Made by a program: the position numbers and the translations under genes. Shown here one piece after another: positions 31,290-37,868 of a DNA stretch of 37,868 nt (its first letter is position 1; every line of letters starts with the position of its first letter). The DNA is from Hyphomicrobiales bacterium (GTDB lineage Bacteria; Pseudomonadota; Alphaproteobacteria; Rhizobiales; Beijerinckiaceae). Under the pieces are notes generated by a model. That model was not told the origin of the DNA. It ran no database searches and was given only the letters and a program-made list of their open reading frames with translations. The DNA lies in NCBI GenBank assembly GCA_019247795.1, contig JAFBAK010000102.1, forward strand, positions 1 through 37,868, read 5' to 3'.

Positions 31290-33160
31290 GCCGATGCCGC
31301 GCTCTTCTGCCGTTTGCCGATTTGCCTTCCGAGCACCCCGGTGATCCCAGATGGAGCGACGATCACGAGCGCGAGGATCACCACGCCGAGAATGGCGCGC
31401 CAGAAAGGCGCGCTCGCCATCAGCTCGGCCTCGAGGCCGCCGAATGCGAAGGCGCCGATGATCGGGCCGGTGAGCGAGCCGATGCCGCCAAGCAGAACCA
31501 TGATCAAGGCGTCGACGGATTTGCTGATGGCGAGATAGGTCGGAAAGACGGAGCCTTTGGCCAAGGCGTAGAGGCCGCCCGCGACGCCGGCGAAAGCTGC
31601 CGCGATCGCGAAGGCCGCCCATTGCGTGGCGCGCACATGAATGCCGGAGGCTTCGGCGCGCCGCGGCGCATCGCGTGCGGCGCGCAGAGCGTAGCCGAAG
31701 GGCGAAAAGGCGGCGATACGCAAGGAGGCGAGGGCGGCGGCCGTGAGCACGAGCGTCAGCAGAAGGAAGCCGCTTCTCGACGCGAACGGCGGCGGCGGCC
31801 ATACGCCAAGGATCCCGTTGTCGCCTCCCGTCACCTCCACCCATTGAAAAGACGTGGCCCAGGCGATCTGCGCCACGGCAAGCGAGAGCATGGCGAGGTA
31901 GACGCCCGAAAGCCGCACGCACAACCAGCCTGCGAAGATGCCCGCGAGGCCCGCCCCGAGAGGCGCTGCGAGAAGGCAAGCCGCGATCGGCCATTGGAGT
32001 GCCGTCAAGGCGAGGGCGGCTCCGTAAGCGCCGATGCCGAAGAAAGCTGCGTGCCCGAAGGACGCCATGCCGCCAAGCCCCATCAGGAAGTGCAGCGACG
32101 CGGCGAAGACTGCAAGGATCAGAAGCTCGGCAACGATCCCCATTGCGTAACCGCCGGCGAAGAGCGGCATCGCGCCGATGAGCAGGACGCAGAGCGCGAA
32201 GAGGATGCGCGATGATGTGGAAAGCGGACGCAGCACGCTCTCCTGCGCCACTGTCCGTAACCCCTCGCTCGCGGCGGAGCGGCCGAAGAGACCGAAAGGC
32301 CTCACCGCGAGAACGATGCCCATGACGAGGAACACGAGCACGAGCGTGACCTTGGGCAAAAAGAGAATACCGAATGCCTGGATGATGCCGATGAGCACCG
32401 CGGCCACATAGGCGCCGACAAGGCTACCGAGGCCGCCGACCACCACCACGACGAATGCCTCAACCACGACCGACACGTCCATGTTGAGGTTCACCGCCTC
32501 GCGCGGCAGTTGCAGCGCGCCGCCGAGGCCGGCGAGCGCGGCACCCAGAAAGAAGACGTTCGAGAACAGGCGACGCTCATCGACGCCGAGCGCGGCGACC
32601 ATTTCGCGATCCTGCGTGGCGGCGCGCACGAGGAGGCCGAAGCGCGTGCGTCGAAAAAGGAGCCATAGACCGCCCAGCAACAAGGGGCCGACAGCGATGA
32701 GGAAAAGCTCGTAGACGGGGAAGCGGCTCGCGAAAATGCTGACGAAGCCGGTGAGCCCCGGCGCGCGCGGCCCGAGAAGATCCTCGGGTCCCCAGATCGC
32801 GAGCGCCGCATCCTGGACGATGAGCACCACGCCGAATGTCGCAAGGAGCGGATAAAGCTCGGGCGCACGCCGAAGCCGTCGCAGGACAAGCATCTCGACC
32901 AGAATGCCGATACCGCCCACGATGAGAGCCGCGCCCAGGACGCTGCCCCAGAAGCCGAAGGCGCCGAAGCTTGCAAGATGCCGCGTCAGGCTCCAGCCGA
33001 GATAAGCGCCGAGCATGTAGAATGAGCCGTGGGCGAAATTCACCACGCGCGTCACTCCGAAAATGATCGAGAGCCCCGAGGCGACAAGAAAGAGCGAAGA
33101 GGCGCTCGCGAGGCCGTTGAGCGCCTGGATGAGGATGATGTCGGGTGTCAGTACGGTCAC
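31286..33160 (-). CDS. Fused LivH-LivM ABC transporter permease
   Basis: 624-aa permease in which the two membrane subunits of a Liv-type importer are joined in one chain. Residues about 1-290 are LivH-like (GLSIIFGVTRVVNFAHGSFYMLGAY; the EAA-like loop GLLVRAATQDREMVAALGVD). A linker (about 295-320) follows. Residues about 320-615 are LivM-like (MGLGGMASFGHAAFFGIGAYGAA; loop PFGYALRAARDAPRRAEASGI). About sixteen TM helices in total, with both ATPase-contact loops intact. Most Liv systems use separate genes; fused forms occur in some alpha- and betaproteobacteria. It ends by overlapping livG (ATGA). The solute-binding gene is 126 bp upstream on the same strand. Confidence 0.93.
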   Translation of the reverse strand: MTVLTPDIILIQALNGLASASSLFLVASGLSIIFGVTRVVNFAHGSFYMLGAYLGWSLTRHLASFGAFGFWGSVLGAALIVGGIGILVEMLVLRRLRRAPELYPLLATFGVVLIVQDAALAIWGPEDLLGPRAPGLTGFVSIFASRFPVYELFLIAVGPLLLGGLWLLFRRTRFGLLVRAATQDREMVAALGVDERRLFSNVFFLGAALAGLGGALQLPREAVNLNMDVSVVVEAFVVVVVGGLGSLVGAYVAAVLIGIIQAFGILFLPKVTLVLVFLVMGIVLAVRPFGLFGRSAASEGLRTVAQESVLRPLSTSSRILFALCVLLIGAMPLFAGGYAMGIVAELLILAVFAASLHFLMGLGGMASFGHAAFFGIGAYGAALALTALQWPIAACLLAAPLGAGLAGIFAGWLCVRLSGVYLAMLSLAVAQIAWATSFQWVEVTGGDNGILGVWPPPPFASRSGFLLLTLVLTAAALASLRIAAFSPFGYALRAARDAPRRAEASGIHVRATQWAAFAIAAAFAGVAGGLYALAKGSVFPTYLAISKSVDALIMVLLGGIGSLTGPIIGAFAFGGLEAELMASAPFWRAILGVVILALVIVAPSGITGVLGRQIGKRQKSAASA

Positions 33161-33286
33161 GTCGAGCTAAGAGGCGAAGGCGCGACGTTTCTGGCGACCA
33201 GAACGCGTCGCGCACGGAAGGCCGCAGGCGCTTTCGGCGGTCGAGCTTGACGCGATTCGCACGGGGGGTTCTCTGGTAGTCCGCCC

Positions 33287-34498
33287 TTAGCCGGCGGGGC
33301 GCAAAACCCTCACCTCCGAATCCGGCGGAAGATATTTGGCGCCGTCTCGATAGCTCCAATTGGACATGACCCCGAGCCCATCCTTCAAGGCAATCTTGCC
33401 GACGAAGGCACCCATCGTGCTTTGGTGGTCGATGGCGCGAAATTCGACCGGACCGAACACGGTCACGAGCTTGAGGCCTTCGAGCGCGGAGACGAGCTTC
33501 TCATTGTCTGTCGAGCCCGCCTTGGCGAGCGCCGCCGCGATCGAATTCACCGTCTCGTATCCGACGACGGAACCGAGTTTCGGCATCTCTGCGAATTTCG
33601 CCTTGTAGGCGTTGCGGAATGCGACATGCTGGGGCGTGTCGAGATCGCCGTAAGGATAGCCGGTGACGATCCAACCCACAGGCGCCTCCGCGCCGAGCGG
33701 GTCGACATATTCGGGCTCGCCCGTCAGCATGCTCACCACTGAGCGCCCCTCGAAAAGGCCACGTGTCGTGCCTTGCCGCACGAAGTTGGTGAGATCGCCG
33801 CCGAAGGTCACGTTGAAGATTGCCTCCGGCTTGCTCGCCTCGAGCGCCTGGATGGTCGCGCCCACATCCATCTTGCCGAGCGCGGGATATTGCTCGGCCA
33901 CGAACTCGACCTCGGGCTTTGCCCGCTTGAGCAGATCCTTAAACCATCTGTTCGCGGATTGGCCGTATTCGTAATTGGGCGCGACAAGGGCCCAGCGCCT
34001 GGCCGGAAGCTTCGCGGCCTCCTCGACGAGCATGGCGGCTTGCATATAGGTCGAGGGGCGAAGCCTGAACGTGTACCGATTGCCTTTCGCCCACACGAGG
34101 GCGTCGGTCAAAGGCTCGGAAGCGACGTAAAGGCGCTTGCGCTGATTGGCGACATCGGCGAGCGCAAGGCCGATATTCGACAGGAAGCCGCCAGCGAGCA
34201 CATCGACCTTCTCGGCGTCGATGAGGTCTCCCGCATAGCGCACCGCATCCTCGGGCTTTCCGCCGTCGTCGCGAAAAATGGTTTCGAGCTTGCGCCCATC
34301 GACGCCGCCGGCGGCGTTCACCTTCTCCAACGCCAGATCCCAGCCTTGGCGGTAGGGTTTGAGAAAGGCGGGTTGTGCCGTGTAGCTGTTCACCTCGCCG
34401 ATCTTGATCGCATCCTCGGCGCGCAGGATCGCGGGCGCGCCAAGCGAGGCGAACATGGAGGCGCCGGCGAGAAAGCCGCGGCGATCGAGCGTGGTCAT
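33287..34498 (-). CDS. Liv-type ABC transporter substrate-binding protein (Tat signal)
   Basis: 403-aa periplasmic binding protein of the Peripla_BP_6 (LivK-like) family. The N-terminus MTTLDRRGFLAGAS carries a twin-arginine motif and a hydrophobic core ending at about residue 27 (AILRAED), so it is probably exported folded by Tat. The mature part shows the usual two-lobe features (KIGEVNSYTAQPAFL; YEYGQSANRWFKDLLKRAKPE). Start chosen at 34498, the ATG next to the signal peptide, with GGGGA upstream. It leads the transporter block; divergence from known amino-acid binders prevents naming the ligand. The 115 bp to ccmB shows no clear element. Confidence 0.92.
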   Translation of the reverse strand: MTTLDRRGFLAGASMFASLGAPAILRAEDAIKIGEVNSYTAQPAFLKPYRQGWDLALEKVNAAGGVDGRKLETIFRDDGGKPEDAVRYAGDLIDAEKVDVLAGGFLSNIGLALADVANQRKRLYVASEPLTDALVWAKGNRYTFRLRPSTYMQAAMLVEEAAKLPARRWALVAPNYEYGQSANRWFKDLLKRAKPEVEFVAEQYPALGKMDVGATIQALEASKPEAIFNVTFGGDLTNFVRQGTTRGLFEGRSVVSMLTGEPEYVDPLGAEAPVGWIVTGYPYGDLDTPQHVAFRNAYKAKFAEMPKLGSVVGYETVNSIAAALAKAGSTDNEKLVSALEGLKLVTVFGPVEFRAIDHQSTMGAFVGKIALKDGLGVMSNWSYRDGAKYLPPDSEVRVLRPAG

Positions 34499-34613
34499 GC
34501 ACGTCCCCATTGGTGGCATCTGTTCCTGAAGCTTCTCCCGCAAGGCTATTCGCTTCGAGCGCCGCCGCGCAAGGGCGAGCGTTCTCGGGTGAGCGTTTTC
34601 GGCTGCGCGCCGC

Positions 34614-35282
34614 TTACGGCCTCGCCCGCAGCGCCGCAGCGCCGACGACCGATCCTGCGACCACCGCCGCGAGCGCAAGCGCCGTCAGCGCGAGAAATGG
34701 CAGGGTGAAATTCAAGGCGCCCGGGCGGCTCGCCTCGGCGGTCGCCGCTCCGAAAATGAGGATGGGCACCATGAGGGGTACGACCAGGATGGAGAGCAGC
34801 ATCCCGCCGCGCCGCAAGCTCACGGTGAGCGCCGCCCCGATCGCGCCCGTGAAAGTGAGCGCGATCGTGCCGGGCACGAGGCTTCCCGCCGTCCCCAGAA
34901 GCGCCAGCGGCTCGACGCCGAGCATGAGGCCGAAGAGCGGCGCCGCGACTGCGAGCGGCAGTCCGCTCGCGAGCCAATGCGCCATGCCTTTCGCGGCGAC
35001 GATCGCCTCGAGCGGCACCCCGCTCATGCGCATGAGATCGAGCGAGCCATCCTCCTCATCGGCTTGGAAGAGCCGATCGAGCCCGATCAAGGTCGAAAGC
35101 AGCGCGCCTAGCCAGAGCACGGCGGGCCCGATCCGCGACAACAGGTTGAGATCGGGCCCAACCGCGAAAGGGAGGATGGCGACGAGCGCGAGATAAAACA
35201 CAATTCCGAGGCTGAAGCCGCCTCCGATCCGGGTCGCGAGCTTGAGGTCTCTTCCAACGAGAGCGAGGAGGGCGCGCGTCAT
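34614..35282 (-). CDS. ccmB: Heme exporter permease CcmB
   Basis: 222-aa membrane subunit of the CcmAB(CD) complex of system I cytochrome c maturation, which drives release of heme-loaded CcmE in the periplasm. Six TM helices are visible, with the conserved LIGLDRLFQADEEDGSLD region after TM2 and LVPGTIALTFTGAIGAAL. Its ATG overlaps the ccmA stop by four bases. ccmC and ccmD, which commonly follow ccmB, are absent: the next gene downstream is the transporter binding protein. Confidence 0.94.
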   Translation of the reverse strand: MTRALLALVGRDLKLATRIGGGFSLGIVFYLALVAILPFAVGPDLNLLSRIGPAVLWLGALLSTLIGLDRLFQADEEDGSLDLMRMSGVPLEAIVAAKGMAHWLASGLPLAVAAPLFGLMLGVEPLALLGTAGSLVPGTIALTFTGAIGAALTVSLRRGGMLLSILVVPLMVPILIFGAATAEASRPGALNFTLPFLALTALALAAVVAGSVVGAAALRARP

Positions 35283-35881
35283 CCCTCGCCGATCCTGATT
35301 TCTTGCGTCGCGATGCCGAGCGGCTCATGGCTGGCCGCGACGATGAGGCCGCCCGACGCCAAGTGATCGGCCATGAGTTTCGTGAGCAGGGCACGCGAGG
35401 CGAGGTCGAGCGCGGCGGTCGGCTCGTCGAGAAGCCAAAGAGGTCGGCGCGACACGAGAAGCCGCGCCAGCGCCACGCGCCGGCGCTGACCGGACGAAAG
35501 ATAGGCGCAAGGAAGCCCAAGCACATGTTCGAGGCCGAGCGTCGCGAGAGCTTCCCTGGGCGAAAGCCAGGGCGAGCCGAGGAGTTTTTGGCAGAACTGC
35601 AAGTTCTCCGAGACGAGAAGCTGAGATTTGACGCCGTCGCGATGGCCGACGAGATGGGCCTCCTCCGAGAGATCGCTCTCCTCGCCTCGCGCATCCTCGA
35701 GGCGCGCCGCACCGGAGAGGGGTTTCAGGAGCCCGGCCAGGATCGACAAGAGGCTCGTCTTGCCGGCCCCGTTCGGGCCGGTGAGCATGGCGGCCTCACC
35801 TTTTGCGACGGCAAAACCCATTCCGGAAAAGAGGACACGGCCGCCTCGCTCGCAGGCAAGCTCCGAAACGATGAGGCGCAA
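35279..35881 (-). CDS. ccmA: Heme exporter ATPase CcmA
   Basis: 200-aa ATPase partner of CcmB; hydrolyses ATP to release holo-CcmE during c-type cytochrome assembly. Walker A is GPNGAGKTS, the signature region YLSSGQRRRVALARL, Walker B PLWLLDEPTAALD and the switch histidine is in AASHEPLG, all typical of CcmA. The ATG at 35881 opens the ccmAB pair, divergent from the tRNA-Phe gene 131 bp away. Confidence 0.95.
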   Translation of the reverse strand: MRLIVSELACERGGRVLFSGMGFAVAKGEAAMLTGPNGAGKTSLLSILAGLLKPLSGAARLEDARGEESDLSEEAHLVGHRDGVKSQLLVSENLQFCQKLLGSPWLSPREALATLGLEHVLGLPCAYLSSGQRRRVALARLLVSRRPLWLLDEPTAALDLASRALLTKLMADHLASGGLIVAASHEPLGIATQEIRIGEG

Positions 35882-36012
35882 GCAACCCTCCGCGGATGAT
35901 TCGGCGGGCGATCGAGGAAGAGCTTACCCTCATTGTGGCCCATGCGCGATCTGGACAGCTTCGCGCCGCCCATTTATACGCGACGCTTCTGCTCGCGGCG
36001 ACGCCGCGCGCC

Positions 36013-36088
36013 GCCCAGGTAGCTCAGTTGGTAGAGCACGTGACTGAAAATCACGGTGTCGGTGGTTCGATTCCGCCCCTGGGCACCA
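36013..36088 (+). tRNA. tRNA-Phe (anticodon GAA)
   Basis: 76-nt cloverleaf. Acceptor GCCCAGG pairs with CCTGGGC; D-stem GCTC/GAGC; anticodon stem CGTGA/TCACG encloses the loop CTGAAAA with GAA at positions 34-36. The T-stem GGTGG/CCGCC holds TTCGATT, and CCA is encoded. It is intact although an integrase gene follows at once, meaning the integrated element restores the 3' end of the tRNA. Confidence 0.97.
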
Positions 36089-36124
36089 CCTCAAAATCAA
36101 GCCGTCGTTTTGGTTGAGGTTTTT
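36089..36124 (+). terminator. Terminator-like hairpin after tRNA-Phe
   Basis: CCTCAA (36089-36094) and TTGAGG (36114-36119) form a 6-bp stem with a 19-nt loop, followed directly by five T (36120-36124). It starts at the base after the encoded CCA and probably ends the tRNA transcript; it may belong to the island side of attL. Confidence 0.45.
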
Positions 36125-36132
36125 GCCAACAT

Positions 36133-36159
36133 TGTCCAACTGAATGCGAAAGTTGGACA
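36133..36159. repeat. 9-bp perfect inverted repeat between tRNA and integrase
   Basis: TGTCCAACT (36133-36141) and AGTTGGACA (36151-36159) with a 9-nt loop, ten bases from the integrase stop. No T-run on either side, so a recombination-protein binding site or processing hairpin is as likely as a terminator. Confidence 0.6.
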
Positions 36160-36168
36160 CCCATCTGT

Positions 36169-37260
36169 TCACGATCCAGTCGGCACCAGCAGCCTCATCC
36201 CGTCACCGGCAAGCCTCTCCTGGTCAGCCGAGCGGGTGTAATGCGCCGCCTGCCGCGAGCTATCCCACCCGAAGATCGACATGAGCGTCCGCTCGCTGGC
36301 GCCGGCATTGGCTGCGATGGTCGCCCCGGCCTTGCGCAGCCCATGTGCACTGCAATGGGGGAGGGCGGCTCGGTCGCATTGGACGCGGAACCAGTTGCCG
36401 AATCCGGCGTCGGAGAAGGGCTTGCCGAACTCGGTCACGAGGTAGGTCAGGTCGCCGCATGGTGACGCATTGATAATGGCGGCAAGCTCCTGCAGCATCG
36501 GCAGCACGAGACGCTTGGGCTTGCGGTTGCGGTTCTTGAATTGCGTGAAGGAGAGCTTCCCGTCGCGGACCATCTGGCGACCGAACCGGATTACGTCGCT
36601 CCGGCGCTGGCCGGTGAACAGCAGCAGCGCGAGCGCGAGCCTTGGCTTGCTGCCGATCGGGTGGCGGGCTTCGAATTGCCGAACCTCGTCTAGCGTCCAG
36701 GCGTGGAAGCCCTGCGATGCAGATTTCAGATACGGCACGTCGCGAGCCGGGTTTGCTGCGGCAAGCTCCTCCTCCAGCGCGAATGCGAAGACCTGCCGGA
36801 TCGCCTTCACCCTGCCGTTCGCGGCCTCGGGTGTGTCGAGCTTGCGGTCGCGCAAGACGCGCACCGCCTTGGCCGTCATGATCGCGATCGGGAAGTCGCG
36901 GAAGAGCGCCTGCGCTCCCGGCTTGGTCGGCTCGTCGCAGGTTGCCTCAAGTATCTGGCGGCGGACTCGTTGCGTCCGGGCATCGAGCCTACGGAATCCT
37001 GCGGAGAGGAAGTATCGCTCGCACAGCCAGCGCCACGTCCCGGCCTTGCTCCCTGCGGCAGTCCTGCCAACATCATCGCCCCTCCCGGCGAGCGCCTTCT
37101 CGTATTCGTCCATGAACGGCTCGGTCCATGGGGTGCCATGCAGCCGAACCTTCGGCCTGCCCTTCTGGCGGAGGTAGACGCGGACCTTGCCGTAACGATC
37201 CACGTCCTCGATGCATCCTCGGGGAAGTCTACGCGGCATGGTGGTGGCCTCGCTGTTCAT
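36169..37260 (-). CDS. Tyrosine recombinase / phage-type integrase
   Basis: 363-aa site-specific recombinase that integrates and, with an excisionase, excises the island at tRNA-Phe. A basic arm-type N-terminus is followed by a SAM-like core-binding domain (about 70-170). The catalytic domain has R219 in FTGQRRSD, the box HGLRK (H306, R309), W332 in the place of the third His, and the nucleophile Y341 in AAHYTRSAD. All key residues are present, so it is probably active. The ATG at 37260 overlaps the stop of the excisionase-like gene (ATGA). It reads toward the tRNA. Confidence 0.94.
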   Translation of the reverse strand: MNSEATTMPRRLPRGCIEDVDRYGKVRVYLRQKGRPKVRLHGTPWTEPFMDEYEKALAGRGDDVGRTAAGSKAGTWRWLCERYFLSAGFRRLDARTQRVRRQILEATCDEPTKPGAQALFRDFPIAIMTAKAVRVLRDRKLDTPEAANGRVKAIRQVFAFALEEELAAANPARDVPYLKSASQGFHAWTLDEVRQFEARHPIGSKPRLALALLLFTGQRRSDVIRFGRQMVRDGKLSFTQFKNRNRKPKRLVLPMLQELAAIINASPCGDLTYLVTEFGKPFSDAGFGNWFRVQCDRAALPHCSAHGLRKAGATIAANAGASERTLMSIFGWDSSRQAAHYTRSADQERLAGDGMRLLVPTGS

Positions 37261-37556
37261 GCCTCAAGGTCCGCCCATACCGAAGTCTCGTCTCCGGGCG
37301 GGCCATCACAGGGCAATGAGAACAGCGCGGCGTCAAGTTCATCGCGAATCCAGATGACGCATCGGTCGATACGGCGGGGCCGGGGCATGACGCCTTGGCG
37401 CACAAGCTCGTCGAACTTTGAGGGCGACATTCCAACGTAGAGCGACGCCCGCTCGCGACGCAGCCCTTGACCGAATGCTGATGCGATAGCAGCGCTCATG
37501 GCGGCGACCATAATCGATGCCAACGCATCCTTTTGTTGATACTTTGTGTTACGCAC
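37257..37556 (-). CDS. Excisionase-like small DNA-binding protein
   Basis: 99-aa protein whose central part, ASLYVGMSPSKFDELVRQGVMPRPRRID, is a winged-helix/AlpA-like helix-turn-helix common in genes placed just before integrases. It most likely acts as an excisionase or regulator of the island. The GTG at 37556 is the longest start; ATG at 37499 would give a product nearer the usual size and cannot be excluded. It overlaps the integrase by four bases and the preceding small ORF by eight. Confidence 0.7.
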   Translation of the reverse strand: MRNTKYQQKDALASIMVAAMSAAIASAFGQGLRRERASLYVGMSPSKFDELVRQGVMPRPRRIDRCVIWIRDELDAALFSLPCDGPPGDETSVWADLEA

Positions 37557-37740
37557 AGCCCCTGCGAAGTGTGCGGCTCAACGGATTTTTCCGTTGCGGA
37601 ACCGCTCGGGTCGGTTGCGGCTCGTGATGGCGCACAAACCGCGACAGGGCGGCTGTGTTGGCCTTCCCGATGGCCGGTGCTACCCCTGCCGATGCCGCTA
37701 GGGAGGCCGGAACAGGCGACACAGGCCACCACAGCGCCAC
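37549..37740 (-). CDS. Small hypothetical protein in the island
   Basis: 63-aa product with no recognised domain: a short hydrophobic Ala/Pro-rich N-terminus and a basic C-terminus (ALSRFVRHHEPQPTRAVPQR). The support is positional: its GTG start shares a base with the stop of the upstream gene (TAGTG), and its end overlaps the excisionase-like gene by 8 bp, so it sits in a four-gene chain with coupled starts. Confidence 0.45.
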   Translation of the reverse strand: MALWWPVSPVPASLAASAGVAPAIGKANTAALSRFVRHHEPQPTRAVPQRKNPLSRTLRRGCA

Positions 37741-37868
37741 TACCAGCCCTGCTCGGCCCGAACCTTCAACAGGCGATCATATTCGGCACGGCGGTAGGCT
37801 TCCGAATATTGCCCTGGCCGTGGGAGAATGAACTCCTCCCGCTTAGGTTCTAGCGCTGATGCCGGCTC
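37740..37868 (-). CDS. C-terminal end of an unknown island protein (partial)
   Basis: The last 42 codons of a gene running in from the right edge, ending ...EYDRLLKVRAEQGW-stop (TAG at 37740-37742). The charged helical end RPGQYSEAYRRAEYDRLL looks like real protein. The gene is linked to the next one by a TAGTG overlap. Function unknown. Confidence 0.5.
   Translation of the reverse strand, partial: EPASALEPKREEFILPRPGQYSEAYRRAEYDRLLKVRAEQGW

Larger units (their letters stand above)
36013..37868. mobile_element. Left end of a tRNA-Phe-integrated genomic island
   Basis: tRNA-Phe followed within about 80 bp by an inward-reading tyrosine-recombinase gene, an excisionase-like gene and small overlapping ORFs is the classic end of an integrative element. 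The attL core should lie within the 3' half of the tRNA (about 36050-36088). I found no second copy of the tRNA 3' end up to 37868, so attR and most of the island are beyond the right edge. Whether it is a prophage, ICE or passive island cannot be decided here. Confidence 0.8.

Noticed and set aside
31290-31994. 235-codon extension at the N-terminus of LivG
   Set aside because: Arg-rich frame lying wholly inside the permease gene; LivG similarity starts exactly at 31289 with ATGA coupling.
36089-37868. attR copy or CRISPR array within the island end
   Set aside because: No second copy of the tRNA 3' sequence and no regularly spaced repeats were found by eye up to the right edge.

Overview
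The window reads as a GC-rich alphaproteobacterial chromosome segment. Three things point to the order Hyphomicrobiales (Rhizobiales). One is a giant two-TM, coiled-coil protein of the growth-pole-ring (GPR/RgsE) type, found in polar-growing members of that order. The second is a MlaE permease with a fused STAS domain. The third is the general gene style, with many ATGA overlaps and GTG starts. Family and genus cannot be fixed from the sequence alone. The right edge lies inside an integrated element.

Layout. 0-1 kb: an EamA/DMT-type permease. 1.4-5.4 kb: a four-gene MCE/Mla lipid-transport operon (mlaE with STAS, mlaF, mlaD, auxiliary lipoprotein). 5.4-10.3 kb: one 1629-codon gene on the minus strand for the GPR/RgsE-like protein. 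Its core keeps an 11-residue repeat register for about 51 consecutive units. 10.6-11.6 kb: an Hpt-domain phosphotransfer protein carrying a 15-bp triple tandem repeat, then an adrenodoxin-type [2Fe-2S] ferredoxin. 11.6-15.3 kb: dnaK and dnaJ, with a heat-shock (RpoH-like) promoter before dnaK and a strong hairpin between the genes. 15.4-19.8 kb: an aerobic benzoyl-CoA (box) locus, with boxR divergent from boxC and boxB. A near-identical 15-bp site overlaps the -10 box of each divergent promoter. boxA and a benzoate-CoA ligase are not in the window. 19.8-20.5 kb: a REP-like palindrome and a small methyltransferase.

20.6-25.0 kb: a minus-strand run MBOAT acyltransferase, SGNH-like partner, pyrE, pdxJ, acpS. 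This places a likely polysaccharide O-acylation pair directly upstream of housekeeping biosynthesis genes. 25.2-34.5 kb: a minus-strand catabolic/transport block made of a Tat-exported substrate-binding protein, a fused LivH-LivM permease, LivG, LivF, an SDR dehydrogenase and a fused indolepyruvate ferredoxin oxidoreductase-family enzyme. It probably imports and oxidises an organic or amino-acid-derived acid, but the substrate is unknown. 34.6-35.9 kb: ccmA and ccmB (cytochrome c maturation), without ccmC or ccmD next to them.

36.0-37.9 kb: tRNA-Phe(GAA), followed immediately by a tyrosine-recombinase integrase, an excisionase-like gene and small overlapping ORFs. This is the left end of a genomic island integrated at the tRNA gene; its other end lies outside the window. 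No CRISPR array, rRNA or insertion sequence was seen. The most distinctive observations are the 11-residue periodicity of the giant protein, the paired operators and possible leaderless start of boxR, the fused LivHM permease, and the MBOAT/SGNH pair upstream of pyrE.
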